Shown: positions 35,490-45,947, counted from the first letter of the stretch. The stretch: 64,000 nt of DNA from Pseudomonas sp. Irchel 3A7 (GCF_900187565.1 NZ_FYED01000006.1:310001-374000), one strand, 5' to 3'. Numbers and translations are program-made. The notes: generated by a model not told the origin, from the sequence alone.

Positions 35490-36218
35490 ATGAAGCTCTA
35501 CGTGCTTTCGGATTTGCATAACGAATTTTCTCCATTCGCCCCTGAGCCTGGAGATTGTGACCTGGTCATTTTGGCAGGGGATATCGACGTCCAAACTCGC
35601 GGTGTGAAATGGGCAAACGAAAGCTTCCGTTGCCCAGTAATTTATTGCGCAGGGAATCACGAATACTACAAAGGTCACATCGATCACACGCTTCGCAAAA
35701 TGCGAGAAACCGCTTTACCGCACGTGCACGTTTTAGAAAATCAGGTGTGGGTTTGCAACCAAACACGGTTTTTGTCTACGACTGGGTGGACAGACTTCTC
35801 GTGCACGGGAGATGCCGTGGCGGCGATGGTGACATGCGGGATGTGGATGAATGACTTCCAGGTGATTCGAGCCGAAGATAGTTTTCGCCGGCTACGTCCG
35901 GCAGATGTGATAGAGAAAAACCGCGATGCTTTTGATTTTTTGATGGACGAGCTCAACAAGCCATTCGACGGAACAACAATCGTGATTACGCATCACTGCC
36001 CAGCGCTGGAAGCTGTCGGTGATAAGCACGACGGGCACTTGAACGCGGCCTATTCCAACCAGTGGCATGCGCTCCTGCCGATGGTGGACGTTTGGATTTT
36101 TGGACATACACATCGCGCTGTTGATATGGAGATTGGAGGGTGCCGACTCATCTCAAATCCACGAGGCTATCCCGAAGAAAACACAGGCTTCATTGCAGAT
36201 TTCACGATTGAAATTTGA
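35490..36218 (+). CDS. Calcineurin-like metallophosphoesterase
   Basis: A 242-aa enzyme with the full metal-binding set: SDLHNE near residue 7, GDID near 30, GNHEYY near 55, THHCP near 167 and GHTH near 205. These make up the dimetal centre of phosphoesterases that cut phosphomono- or diesters. It overlaps the following gene (TGATG). The substrate is unknown. Confidence 0.88.
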   Translation: MKLYVLSDLHNEFSPFAPEPGDCDLVILAGDIDVQTRGVKWANESFRCPVIYCAGNHEYYKGHIDHTLRKMRETALPHVHVLENQVWVCNQTRFLSTTGWTDFSCTGDAVAAMVTCGMWMNDFQVIRAEDSFRRLRPADVIEKNRDAFDFLMDELNKPFDGTTIVITHHCPALEAVGDKHDGHLNAAYSNQWHALLPMVDVWIFGHTHRAVDMEIGGCRLISNPRGYPEENTGFIADFTIEI

Positions 36219-36538
36219 TGGCGTTTGCAGGCAAAAAAAAAGGCAGAAAAATGGGGCTTCCACAATGTGTGCTGGACGCACAGAAAATCGATTTCGGTGT
36301 GCCGATTAGTGGTTACCTATGCTGCGCTGAATATCAGCTTCCATGTATGACTGGTGTCGTTTTTTCTGAAACAAGAGGGCGTTTTGCGGATGGGAAGACA
36401 ATCCGTACGTCGCTTGTCGAAAGAGTGTATGAGCTTCGGGGGTATCAGCTGTGCGACACGCACAACGGCAGTTGTTATGTCATCTGTCATTGGTGGCATG
36501 AAAATGGCGCCATGCCGGAGATCAACATGATCCACTGA
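36218..36538 (+). CDS. Small Cys-rich hypothetical protein
   Basis: A 106-aa protein coupled to the phosphoesterase by an overlapping TGATG. It contains several Cys and His (CCAEYQLPC, CDTHNGSC, CHWW) that could bind metal. A run of nine A residues at 36233-36241, early in the frame, encodes the KKKGRK segment and is a potential slippage site. No family was recognised. Confidence 0.55.
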   Translation: MAFAGKKKGRKMGLPQCVLDAQKIDFGVPISGYLCCAEYQLPCMTGVVFSETRGRFADGKTIRTSLVERVYELRGYQLCDTHNGSCYVICHWWHENGAMPEINMIH

Positions 36539-36645
36539 CGAAGCCCAGGCTATTCGATCTGCAGGCGCAGCTAACGATGCAAAATCTGCAGAGGCCTGGA
36601 TGGTTTTCGTGCAGCTTTAGAATTTTTTAGAAACTAGGCAACAGT

Positions 36646-37077
36646 GTGCAAACCGAATTGATTGAAGATGTGCTGTATGGCCCGGCCCAGATATTAGGGG
36701 GATCACGATTAGAGGATGAAGAGCTGATCAAACTGGCACGCGAGGAGTTCGATGGCCAGCCATTTTGCATTGTTCGAAACTGGATGCTGTGGGACATCGT
36801 GCTCCCTGAATCCGAGGAGCGGGACGTCCAAAAACGAGGCCTGCAACCTACTGTGCTGTTCTTTCACGACGCAGTGTTCGACAGCGAAGGGCGAATTGCA
36901 GCACGCGACAGTTTCATCACTGGATTTCAAAAAGACTACCACGGATGTTTTTTTGAAAGCGAAGACACCCTCTTTATTTTGGGTGGTAGAGGTTTTCGCA
37001 AGCATGTGAGTTCGCCTGCGTTTGAAGCGCTGAATGCGTACGCAAATGCTGGTGCTACTGCACAGCTGCATTCCTGA
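36646..37077 (+). CDS. Hypothetical protein
   Basis: A 143-aa soluble protein starting at GTG 36646 without a strong ribosome site. It has a protein-like alternation of strands and helices, including the FCIVRNWMLWDIVLP segment and TLFILGGRGFRKHV near the end. No family was recognised. Its orphan neighbours have similar size and base composition. Confidence 0.5.
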   Translation: MQTELIEDVLYGPAQILGGSRLEDEELIKLAREEFDGQPFCIVRNWMLWDIVLPESEERDVQKRGLQPTVLFFHDAVFDSEGRIAARDSFITGFQKDYHGCFFESEDTLFILGGRGFRKHVSSPAFEALNAYANAGATAQLHS

Positions 37078-37140
37078 TGCCTTCGTTTCGCCAGAGCGCT
37101 ATCCAGAATTTTCTCCATTATTCATCCTCGGATAACGTGA

Positions 37141-37497
37141 ATGTTTGACCCAAGAAATGAGCTTCTTTTGTGCGCCAACCACTTCATAGAAGCGGTTGAG
37201 GCTGTGCGAGGGCAGGGGGCAGCTCTACAGCTGCTACGGGAGTTTTTATGTCTGAAGGCTCATGCCGAAATTGTTTATGCGCCAGATATCAATGCCTACT
37301 TTCTTCGCCTGAACGACGTCGATCGGTGGAGCAACAAACGCGTCGGAATGCTCGAAGCGGTGTCCACGATGCCATTCAAAGCTATCGAGGTGTTCCAGGC
37401 TGAAATTGCGACGTGGGCGCCACAGGATTACGCGCACGTCCGTGACAGCTTGGGGGTAAATGCCTTGATCAAACTGGGAATGCCAGTGAGCAGTTGA
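37141..37497 (+). CDS. Hypothetical protein
   Basis: A 118-aa soluble protein, helical at the N-terminus (NELLLCANHFIEAVEAVRGQ), with a central AEIVYAPDINAYFLRLNDVD and a C-terminal helix. No family was recognised. It is followed 48 bases later by the Xre/ParS-like gene. Confidence 0.5.
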   Translation: MFDPRNELLLCANHFIEAVEAVRGQGAALQLLREFLCLKAHAEIVYAPDINAYFLRLNDVDRWSNKRVGMLEAVSTMPFKAIEVFQAEIATWAPQDYAHVRDSLGVNALIKLGMPVSS

Positions 37498-37545
37498 CCT
37501 GGCCTTTGCCTCCGCCTCCTTCGACGAAGATGACTCATTGAACCG

Positions 37546-37956
37546 ATGAAAACAGATACCTGGACAACCTTGAATCTCCCTTTGTTGGGCGCTGAGGCCA
37601 GCGATTTCGTTGATCACTGCCTGCCGTTAGGCTTGTTCGAGCAGTTGGTCGATCTGTTGTCTTTGGATGCAAAAATTTTAGGCAAGTACGCTGGGATACC
37701 TCCTCACACGCTATCAAGGATGGCAAATGCTGGACTGTTTACTGTCAACGAAAGCAAGAACCTGGCGGCGTTGATCCGTGTTCTAAACGCTGCCATTAAG
37801 CTCTTTGAAGGCGATGTCCAAGCAACCAGGGCATTTCTGACTTCGCCATCACCTTCTTTGAATTCGAAGACACCATTGGAAGTGCTCAGCGTAGGGGAGG
37901 GCAGCATGGCCGTCACTGACCTGATTGGTCGCCTCGAACATGGTATTCCCATTTAA
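37546..37956 (+). CDS. Xre/MbcA/ParS-type antitoxin-like protein (DUF2384-like)
   Basis: A 136-aa protein with the layout of Xre/ParS antitoxins. An N-terminal helix-turn-helix (KYAGIPPHTLSRMANAG) is followed by a C-terminal toxin-binding helical domain (NLAALIRVLNAAIKLFEGDVQATRAFLTSP and then NSKTPLEVLSVGEGSMAVTDLIGRLEHG). Such antitoxins normally precede a RES-domain toxin. Here the following DNA holds a PrlF antitoxin remnant instead and no RES toxin was seen, so this is an orphan. Confidence 0.75.
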   Translation: MKTDTWTTLNLPLLGAEASDFVDHCLPLGLFEQLVDLLSLDAKILGKYAGIPPHTLSRMANAGLFTVNESKNLAALIRVLNAAIKLFEGDVQATRAFLTSPSPSLNSKTPLEVLSVGEGSMAVTDLIGRLEHGIPI

Positions 37957-38179
37957 TGGCCTCTCTTCCTCCGTCCAGCGAATTCCGAAGCATAGAGACG
38001 TGCACTGAGTCGTCGGAAGATGATCCGATGGTGCTGAGGATTCTGGATCTGTTGGCTGCTGATATTTATTGCAGTTCAGAGCGACTGTAGGCGTTCGATG
38101 CTTGCTTGATCGAATTGAATCGTTGGTCGGCTGTTTAGAGGTTGACCTCACCGCGACGCTTTTGGCGGATGATGAGTAA
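37956..38179 (+). pseudogene. Remnant of a PrlF-type antitoxin
   Basis: It starts at the TAATG overlap with the preceding gene. Translation gives EDDPMVLRILDLLAADI, the PrlF/SohA pattern (DDP...L..LA.DI..), and stops at TAG 38088-38090. The remaining family end continues in another frame as LLDRIESLVGCLEVDLTATL plus LADDE and stops at 38177-38179. The N-terminal swapped-hairpin domain is missing, and no YhaV toxin follows. It is a frameshifted, truncated antitoxin. Confidence 0.7.
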
Positions 38180-39681
<1,502 letters not shown>

Positions 39682-39967
39682 CAGCTGTTTTTGCTTGAAT
39701 GGAGAGTGGGAAGTCATAAACCGGCGTCAGGTTGCATACGCCACATACGCCACTTGGGTAATTGCACTGCCTTGACCACCTGCTTGCATTTCACCTGACC
39801 AGTCTTTTGCGGCAGATTGACCAGCACACTTTGTGGCTGGGACAGGCAGAGAGAAAACAAAGCTGCCTGTCAGCACGGGCAGAAGCCGGCCAATCGCAGA
39901 CATCCTTTGCTAATGGCAATGCGCTCGCGCTTACACCAGCAACCTGTCCAACCGACGATTGATGAAT
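39682..39967. other. Convergent gap after the synthetase paralogue
   Basis: No gene or clear terminator was recognised between the convergent synthetase and HEPN-like genes. Confidence 0.35.
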
Positions 39968-40657
39968 TTATGGGGTTGCTTTCAGCGCTTTAACCAGAGC
40001 CCTGAAATTGATAGTACTCATCCACTCTGCGAGCTTTTCCACTTCGGCTACTGCCTGGTGTAGGGCATCACGCGTGACATGAACGGCGGGGGGCATCATC
40101 CAACTGCCTCCTCTACTCGCGAGAAGGTTCATCTCATGGCTGCTGACGAACAGTGGGCTTGGGTGCTTACTAAGCACCGCTACATTGTGATCTGCCCGTG
40201 TAGAGGTTATTGAGGTCGCATGCTGACTTGCATTTCGAGCCAGAACTACCTGCTCTAAAATGGAAAAGTTTGCGGGGCACTTGCTCCAGTCAACGCCCAT
40301 CTTGGCGAAGCAGGTTCGATAGCCATGGATGAAACCTTTGCTAAAAATGTTCTTTCCCCACAGCTTTTCAAAGTCCAAACCTGCGTTTTTTTCATGGGTC
40401 ACGAAGAAGATTTTCAGAGACTCCGAGAGCATCGAGACACAGGTCTGGCCAACTACCTGCAAACCTGTTTGAGCTCGCAGCCACTCCTCCAAAAAAGCTG
40501 GTTCTTCACTCATGGTTTCCGGGTCGAAGGGAGGCGGCAGAAACGGTGGTAGACCGTCCTCGACTTTCTGCATGGTTTCAGCGAATGGCGCTATGGCTTC
40601 GTCGTAGTAATGTTTGATGAATGCGGTGCGCTCTTTGAGAAAAAAATCAACGTCCAA
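39968..40657 (-). CDS. HEPN-like hypothetical protein
   Basis: A 229-aa helical protein. Near residues 141-146 it has ARNASQHA, which fits the Arg-x4-His motif of HEPN ribonucleases, inside a helical stretch (FSILEQVVLARNASQH). The rest (LRAQTGLQVVGQTCVSMLSESLK and so on) is consistent with an all-helical HEPN bundle. HEPN proteins are often RNases in toxin-antitoxin or phage-defence systems. No partner is evident next to it, and the fold is inferred from a short motif only. Confidence 0.6.
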   Translation of the reverse strand: MDVDFFLKERTAFIKHYYDEAIAPFAETMQKVEDGLPPFLPPPFDPETMSEEPAFLEEWLRAQTGLQVVGQTCVSMLSESLKIFFVTHEKNAGLDFEKLWGKNIFSKGFIHGYRTCFAKMGVDWSKCPANFSILEQVVLARNASQHATSITSTRADHNVAVLSKHPSPLFVSSHEMNLLASRGGSWMMPPAVHVTRDALHQAVAEVEKLAEWMSTINFRALVKALKATP

Positions 40658-40714
40658 TTTCCTTACCTCTCCGTGAAGTGAGGGGGCACCCCGTCACGCC
40701 CCTCCAAACTGAAT

Positions 40715-40948
40715 CTACAGACCGTGGCATTCCAATGTCGGGATTTGTCCTGACGCACGTTTCGGATAGATGATGTCAAGCCAGAGAATAGGGGTATCTG
40801 GGTCAAGCTGGACATCCCTCATGCAAGGCAGTCGCGGGAAGTGTTCTGCCGCGGCGGCCAAGACTTCTTTCGCATCTTGGGATTGGCCTGCTGTTTGGTA
40901 CCGCTCTAACAGCGCGAGGGCCATGCAGGCTTCGACCTGCAATGGCAC
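40715..40948 (-). CDS. Short hypothetical protein, possibly a truncated C-terminus
   Basis: A 77-aa frame starting at GTG 40948 without a convincing ribosome site. The frame is open for some codons further upstream with sensible residues (CFKPTGLKV), so this may be the C-terminal part of a longer gene that has lost its start. No family was recognised. Confidence 0.4.
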   Translation of the reverse strand: MPLQVEACMALALLERYQTAGQSQDAKEVLAAAAEHFPRLPCMRDVQLDPDTPILWLDIIYPKRASGQIPTLECHGL

Positions 40949-41249
40949 CTTGAGTCCTGTGGGCTTGAAGCACTGACCACCGTCCGCTTCAGGCTGATCT
41001 GCCTGTCATCAATACGCCGATGCTGGTCAAGTTCATGCATTTACTGGTACGAGCGCGAAGAGATTGCGACTTGAGTTGTGTTTTGGCTTCAAATCGACGC
41101 GCTGGCCGGTGCGACGTTCAGATGATTCAACAGCGCCTTACGCAGTACCTCTAGCGGCTCTTGCAAGCGCCGTCTCTCCCTTGGGTCATCACCCGTCGGC
41201 ATAGTTTTGGTTGTGTCTCAGCAATGCTTCGCAGTCGTTTGCGTTCAAA
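40949..41249. other. Gap with a possible 37-aa minus-strand frame
   Basis: A minus-strand frame at 41089-41202 encodes a helical, charged 37-aa peptide (EPLEVLRKALLNHLNV) directly downstream of the gene at 41250. It could be a small gene or a gene end. Nothing else was recognised. Confidence 0.3.
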
Positions 41250-41735
41250 TCAAATTCGATCACTGAAACCACCTTTTCTATGCTCGGCGAGGAGCTCCAT
41301 TTCGTGCACCCACAGTCTTAAAAAGCGGCGCCAATCGTTCGCGTAACTGCCTTCTCGCAGGCGAGTTGAAAGCGCGCTTGCGGCCTCAAAGCGCTGTCTC
41401 CAGGGCTGCGGAATATGGTGGTCAAGTACGATGACAAACGGGTAGCCGTCACTTCCTGTAAATGGGGTTTCAGGAACCAGCTCGCGTAGCTCTTCAATTG
41501 ACATGTCGAAGGCATCCCCGATCGGGTTTTCTAGATCCTGGTGCTCCACCTCATCGAGCTCAGCCAACAACGCTTGTGCCTCCAACGCACCTGGACGTAA
41601 GCGCTCCAACTTCCACAGTGCCTCCCGGCGTTTACGCTCACGCTGCCAGAGAGATTTTAGATCTAAGTCCATGCCTACCGTGCACCACGTTGCCAAATGA
41701 GTCCACGCTAACAGTTCCGCATCGGATAGGTGCAC
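41250..41735 (-). CDS. Hypothetical protein divergent from umuDC
   Basis: A 161-aa, Leu/Arg/Glu-rich, mainly helical protein (SLWQRERKRREALWKLERLRP) with a C-terminal segment WRRFLRLWVHEMELLAEH. No family was recognised. Its start lies about 140 bases from the SOS box of umuD, so it could share damage-inducible control; that is inferred. Confidence 0.55.
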   Translation of the reverse strand: MHLSDAELLAWTHLATWCTVGMDLDLKSLWQRERKRREALWKLERLRPGALEAQALLAELDEVEHQDLENPIGDAFDMSIEELRELVPETPFTGSDGYPFVIVLDHHIPQPWRQRFEAASALSTRLREGSYANDWRRFLRLWVHEMELLAEHRKGGFSDRI

Positions 41736-41877
41736 AGAATTGCGTTGAAAGAAGGGCTGTCGTGGGGCGTTTTTTTTTGCGCGCGCTTGCCCTGTTAGTC
41801 GAGATCGATAATCTCGTTTTGTCCCACTTGTCGAAATGTGTGCATCGAGATTGACCGCAAGCGCACTTCGACGTTAA

Positions 41878-41893
41878 CTGTATAGATATACAG
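41878..41893. promoter_or_regulatory. LexA-binding SOS box
   Basis: The perfect box CTGTATAGATATACAG lies 18 bases before the umuD start codon. It matches the CTGT-N8-ACAG consensus, so the umuDC pair is probably DNA-damage-inducible. Confidence 0.9.
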
Positions 41894-41911
41894 TTTCGTA
41901 AGGCGTCTTTC

Positions 41912-42346
41912 ATGAGCGTTAGCATTCTCGGCCCCTTGGCAGAAGGGGGAGCCCAGCTTCCATTTTACTCGTTCAAAGTTCCGGCAGGATTTCCATCACC
42001 CGCTGCCGATCACCTCGAACAGCACATCTCTATTGATGAGCTGCTGGACATCCGTGCGCCGCATATCTACCTGGTGCGCATCGAAGGTCACAGCATGGAA
42101 GGTGCAGGGATTTTCGATGGTGACATGGCGGTGGTGGATCGCTCGATCACCGCTGAGCACGGGCATATCGTGATTGCCGCTGTGAATTGCGAGCCCGTCT
42201 GCAAGCGTCTGTGCAAGCAAGGAGCGAGCATCATCTTGAAGTCCGAGAATCCAGGTTATCCGCCGCGTTACATCCTTGAAGGCGATGAGCTGATCATTTG
42301 GGGAGTCGTGACCTTCAGTGTGCGTGCTCATGACCCGAAAGCCTGA
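41912..42346 (+). CDS. umuD: UmuD/RulA-type autoproteolytic subunit of DNA polymerase V
   Basis: A 144-aa S24 peptidase protein. A self-cleavage Ala-Gly in VPAGFPSPAADH (near residue 28) is followed by the catalytic Ser in GHSMEGAGIFDGD (near residue 62) and a downstream Lys in the VNCEPVCKRL region, the Ser-Lys dyad. There is no DNA-binding domain, which separates it from LexA. Cleaved UmuD binds UmuC to form the translesion polymerase. It overlaps umuC by 17 bases and sits behind an SOS box. Confidence 0.92.
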   Translation: MSVSILGPLAEGGAQLPFYSFKVPAGFPSPAADHLEQHISIDELLDIRAPHIYLVRIEGHSMEGAGIFDGDMAVVDRSITAEHGHIVIAAVNCEPVCKRLCKQGASIILKSENPGYPPRYILEGDELIIWGVVTFSVRAHDPKA

Positions 42347-43613
42347 GCCTGTCTTCGCACTCATTGACTGCAATAGCTTCTACGCAAGTTGTGAGCGCGT
42401 TTTCCGACCTGACCTGGCAAAGACGCCAATTGTGGTGTTGTCGAACAATGACGGTTGTGTGATTGCCCGCAGCGCGGACAGTAAGCCATTCGTGAAGATG
42501 GGTGAGCCGTACTTCCAGATCAAGCACAAGCTCAAGCAGCACGGTATCGTTGCCTTCTCTTCGAACTACGCCTTGTACGGCGACATGAGTGAGCGGGTGA
42601 TGACCGTCATCGAGTCCTTGGTACCTGCTGTGGAGGTCTACAGCATCGATGAAGCCTTCGCAGATCTCGCAGGTGTGCCAGGAGATCTTGAAGCGCTAGG
42701 GCGTCGCATTCGAGCTCAAGTTTATCGAAGTACCGGAATCCCGGTCGGCGTAGGCATAGCCACCACGAAAACGCTCAGCAAACTGGCCAATCATGCCGCT
42801 AAGAAATGGCAAGCACAGAGCGGTGGAGTGGTCGATCTTCGTGATCCAACTAAGCGCGATTGGGTGCTGAAGAAATGCTCGGTATCTGATGTCTGGGGTG
42901 TTGGGCGCAAGATGACGCTTCATCTCGAAGGCATGGGCATCAAGACCGCTTGGGATCTCTCCAAAACCGATCCCTGGATGCTACGCAAGAAATTTAGCGT
43001 AGTGATCGAGAAGACTGCCCGTGAGCTGGCGGGCACACCCTGCCTGGAGCTTGATGAGCCCGATCCACCCAAACAGGAAATTTGCTGCAGTCGAATGTTC
43101 GGTAAGCGTCTGACCGAGATCGCACCCATCAAGGAGGCGGTTGCTACCTACATGATGCGAGCGACGGAAAAGCTCCGGGCCCAGCAGTCCCTGTGCAAGA
43201 AGATCAGGGTGAGTATCCGTACCGGCATGTTCAATCCAGAGGAAGCGAAGTACGCCAATGGTGTGTTGGTCGAACTTCCGTACCCCACGGATGACGTGCG
43301 TTTGATGACAAAGGCTGCGGTAGAAGCGGTGGATCGAGTGTTTCGCCCAGGCTTCAAGTACAGCAAAGCCGAGGTGCTCCTGGTTAACCTATGCCAAAAG
43401 GGCGAGTACACCGAGGATCTTTTTTTAATCTCACAGCCGCAAGCGTGCGAGAAGGTGATGGGCGTGATGGATGCCATCAATGGCAGGTGGGGCAGGGGGA
43501 CGATGCGTTTGGCGAGTGTGCCGACGAACCCGGATTGGGGGATGCGCAGGGAAATGATGAGTCAGAGCTTCACGACACGAATTGATCAGCTCTGGACAGT
43601 GTATTGCCACTAG
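42330..43613 (+). CDS. umuC: UmuC/RulB-type catalytic subunit of DNA polymerase V
   Basis: A 427-aa Y-family DNA polymerase. The metal-binding motifs are present: ALIDCNSFYASCERVF near residue 10 and VYSIDEAFADLAG near residue 100. The thumb has a helix-hairpin-helix region (SDVWGVGRKM), and the C-terminal little-finger domain is complete. It performs error-prone synthesis past lesions. The start was taken at ATG 42330; a GTG 12 bases earlier is also open. The gene is intact, notable because related rulB genes are a known island insertion point. Confidence 0.92.
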   Translation: MTRKPEPVFALIDCNSFYASCERVFRPDLAKTPIVVLSNNDGCVIARSADSKPFVKMGEPYFQIKHKLKQHGIVAFSSNYALYGDMSERVMTVIESLVPAVEVYSIDEAFADLAGVPGDLEALGRRIRAQVYRSTGIPVGVGIATTKTLSKLANHAAKKWQAQSGGVVDLRDPTKRDWVLKKCSVSDVWGVGRKMTLHLEGMGIKTAWDLSKTDPWMLRKKFSVVIEKTARELAGTPCLELDEPDPPKQEICCSRMFGKRLTEIAPIKEAVATYMMRATEKLRAQQSLCKKIRVSIRTGMFNPEEAKYANGVLVELPYPTDDVRLMTKAAVEAVDRVFRPGFKYSKAEVLLVNLCQKGEYTEDLFLISQPQACEKVMGVMDAINGRWGRGTMRLASVPTNPDWGMRREMMSQSFTTRIDQLWTVYCH

Positions 43614-43871
43614 ACCACCGACGTTGCTTTTCATCCGGTGCGTTGGTTGCATTACTCACCATTATGGTCTGGGAATAATTATTGCCGGGCCATAATTTTG
43701 GGTGCGTTGCTCAGTGGCTTCAGATTTTATCAAGTGAGCAGCGGCTTTTTATCACTTGCCAAGCATTGTTGTACTGCACAGTATTTTTCGAATCCCAGGC
43801 GATGGAACGGAACCAAAGTTCGGTCTCCAATAAATCGTGTTCCGGAATCAAATCTATAGGAGTAGACAGCT

Positions 43872-44249
43872 GTGCAGATCAACAATCCTTTTTTGCAAAG
43901 CCTCGGTATTGAGTTGATTCACTGGGTTGAAGGAGAAGCCGAGTTTCATATGCCCATTCAGCCCCAGCACCTCAACCGTCAGGGAATGCTGCATGGAGGA
44001 TTGATCGCCACATTGCTGGACGCCGCTTGTGGGTACGCAGGGCTGTACTCGGGCGAACATGAGGAGGAGACTCACGGAGTGACCGTTACGCTGAATATTT
44101 CTTACCTCAGCGCTGCGCGTGAAGGGACAGTAATCGCCAGAGGGCTAGTGAGTCGCAGTGGCCGAAACCTCTATTTCGTGCAAGGCACTTTAGTCTCTGA
44201 TCAAGGTGAGTTGCTAGCCACTGCCCAAGGGGCGTTCAAGCGCAAGTGA
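43872..44249 (+). CDS. PaaI family thioesterase (hotdog fold)
   Basis: A 125-aa hotdog-fold thioesterase. The conserved HGGLIATLLDAACGYA region (near residue 41) carries the Gly-Gly turn and catalytic Asp of PaaI-type enzymes, and the C-terminal strand is LLATAQGAFKR. It hydrolyses aryl- or acyl-CoA thioesters. It starts with GTG 43872, with GGAG about 9 bases upstream. It stands alone after umuC. Confidence 0.82.
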   Translation: MQINNPFLQSLGIELIHWVEGEAEFHMPIQPQHLNRQGMLHGGLIATLLDAACGYAGLYSGEHEEETHGVTVTLNISYLSAAREGTVIARGLVSRSGRNLYFVQGTLVSDQGELLATAQGAFKRK

Positions 44250-44506
44250 TACTTTTAGGGCAATTGGGGCCTGCTATAGGTTTCGCTGCAGCCTCCATCA
44301 TTGGTTCAGTGGGTCGGACTTCCTAAACTGCTTGCGGGGCGGTTATTGCCAAGCCTATCGGGGAAGCAATAGCAATCAGACCAGCAGGTCATCCAGAGTT
44401 GGACGTGGATGTCTTGCAAAATCCTGAAACCGAACGGCACTGGCCGATGCCGTTACAATCGGCTTAACTGTTCCGATCCAACCTTTGGTTAGGGAGAGTG
44501 ACCAGC

Positions 44507-45441
44507 ATGCCGTCTTCTACCTTTGCAAACGCTCAGCTGCCGGATGGTATTGACCTGCGGCGCGCCGAGCTGGCCACTCTGATCAAAGGATTTGCCCCAG
44601 GCTTTGGTGTCCACGCCACGGCGATTCAGGACTTGCACCTGATTCGTAGCGATCATCCTACGGAAGACCTACATCAAGTGCACAAGCCTGCACTGTGTGT
44701 AGTCATTGATGGGCGCAAAGAGGTGCGCCTGGCCAACGAAACCTACATTACGATCCTCTGAATTATCTCGTGGTTTCGGTGACCTTGCCTATCGTAGGCA
44801 AGGTCACCGAAACCACTCCCGAGCGACCTTATCTGTGCCTGCGCTTGGACATTGATCCAGCGCAAATCTGCCGCTTGATCGCCGATGTGAGCCCAATCGG
44901 GGTGCCTGCTTCGCGAAACGAAGGTCGTGGCTTGTTCCTGGAGCGTACTGACGTTTCCTTGCTTGATGCCGTGCTGCGTTTGCTGCGGCTGCTGGAAACA
45001 CCGGAGGACATTGCCACACTTGCGCCGTTGGCATTACGGGAAATTTTCTATCGATTGTTGCGGGGCGAGCAGGGCCAGCGCTTGCACGAAATAGCCATGC
45101 CCGATTCTCAAAGCCACCGCGTCAACCGGGCCATCGAATGGCTGAACAATCATTACGCAGAACCCTTGAGCATCGACAACCTGGCGCAGTTGATCAACCT
45201 CAGCACGTCGGCGTTGCACCATCGCTTCAAATCGGTGACGGCGATGAGCCCGCTGCAGTATCAAAAACAACTGCGGCTGCAGGAGGCGCGACGCCTATTG
45301 CTGACGGAAACCAGCGACGTGTCGTCAATCGGTTACAAAATGGGCTATGAAAGTCTTTCGCAGTTCAGTCGCGAATACAGCCGTCTGTTCGGCGCTCCAC
45401 CCAGCAAGGACATAGCCCGACTGCGCGCACAGGCAATGTAG
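44507..45441 (+). pseudogene. AraC_N family regulator with a single-base frameshift
   Basis: The first frame gives the N-terminal part (HKPALCVVIDGRKEVRLANET) and stops at 44761. The second frame resumes as LVVSVTLPIVGKVTE and runs through an intact AraC DNA-binding domain to 45441. Adding one C near 44745 would restore TYHYDPLNYLVVS, the usual family sequence, so one base is missing. Either this is a pseudogene or a sequencing error. It lies just before the first secreted-protein repeat unit. Confidence 0.82.
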
Positions 45442-45617
45442 CGGTTTTGTACAAGCAAACAGAATCAGGCAAACCGAGAACAGTATTCGCCTAACGTGAG
45501 CACAAGCCTCAGCCCTAATCTGAACCCATGCAGAAACACAACTGCAACGGGTTAACCAGATCAAGGTTATCTGAACGACCCGGCCCTAAATCCTTGATTA
45601 TGACCGGAGTCATCACC

Positions 45618-45869
45618 ATGAAAACTGTTAGCCAACTGATCGCCGTTGCCACTTTTGCCCTCAGCGCCAGTGCATTTGCCGTACCAAGCAACCAGGAAGA
45701 TCGTTTCTTCACTCAGACCACCGAACAGCAATCGATCATTGCCGCCGATGGCTCGGATCGCACCCCACAAGGCCAGGCGCTGGCTGCCGATGGTTTGGAT
45801 CGCACTCCACAAGGTCAGGCGCTGGCTGCTGATGGAGCGGATCGCACTTCTGGACGTCGCTTGGCTTGA
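45618..45869 (+). CDS. Small secreted repeat protein, copy 1
   Basis: An 83-aa protein with a signal peptide (MKTVSQLIAVATFALSASAFA, likely cut after AFA). A linker (VPSNQEDRFFTQTTEQQ) is followed by three imperfect 14-residue repeats of the type AADGSDRTPQGQAL, the last degenerate. It is probably periplasmic or secreted. No function was recognised. GGAG precedes the ATG by several bases. A related protein is encoded at 47837. Confidence 0.78.
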   Translation: MKTVSQLIAVATFALSASAFAVPSNQEDRFFTQTTEQQSIIAADGSDRTPQGQALAADGLDRTPQGQALAADGADRTSGRRLA

Positions 45870-45910
45870 GCCCTTTTGTAGGGCTCAGCCCTGGTTGGGT
45901 AAGCGAAGGA

Positions 45911-45947
45911 AATGCCCTGCAAGCGAGAGCCTGCGGGGCATTTTTAG
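45911..45947 (+). terminator. Rho-independent terminator after copy 1
   Basis: Stem AATGCCCTGC (45911-45920) with GCGGGGCATT (45933-45942), one G-T pair, followed by a T-run. Confidence 0.85.

Larger units (their letters stand above)
45453..45947 (+). repeat. Duplicated unit, copy 1 (promoter, small secreted gene, terminator)
   Basis: This unit is nearly the same as 47672-48125 over the promoter region, leader and 5' coding part. Shared strings include gagaacagtattcgcctaac and cgacccggccctaaatcctt. Copy 2 contains fewer internal coding repeats. The two are direct repeats about 1.7 kb apart. Confidence 0.85.

Noticed and set aside
41912..42346. LexA repressor
   Set aside because: It lacks the N-terminal DNA-binding domain and is followed by a Y-family polymerase.
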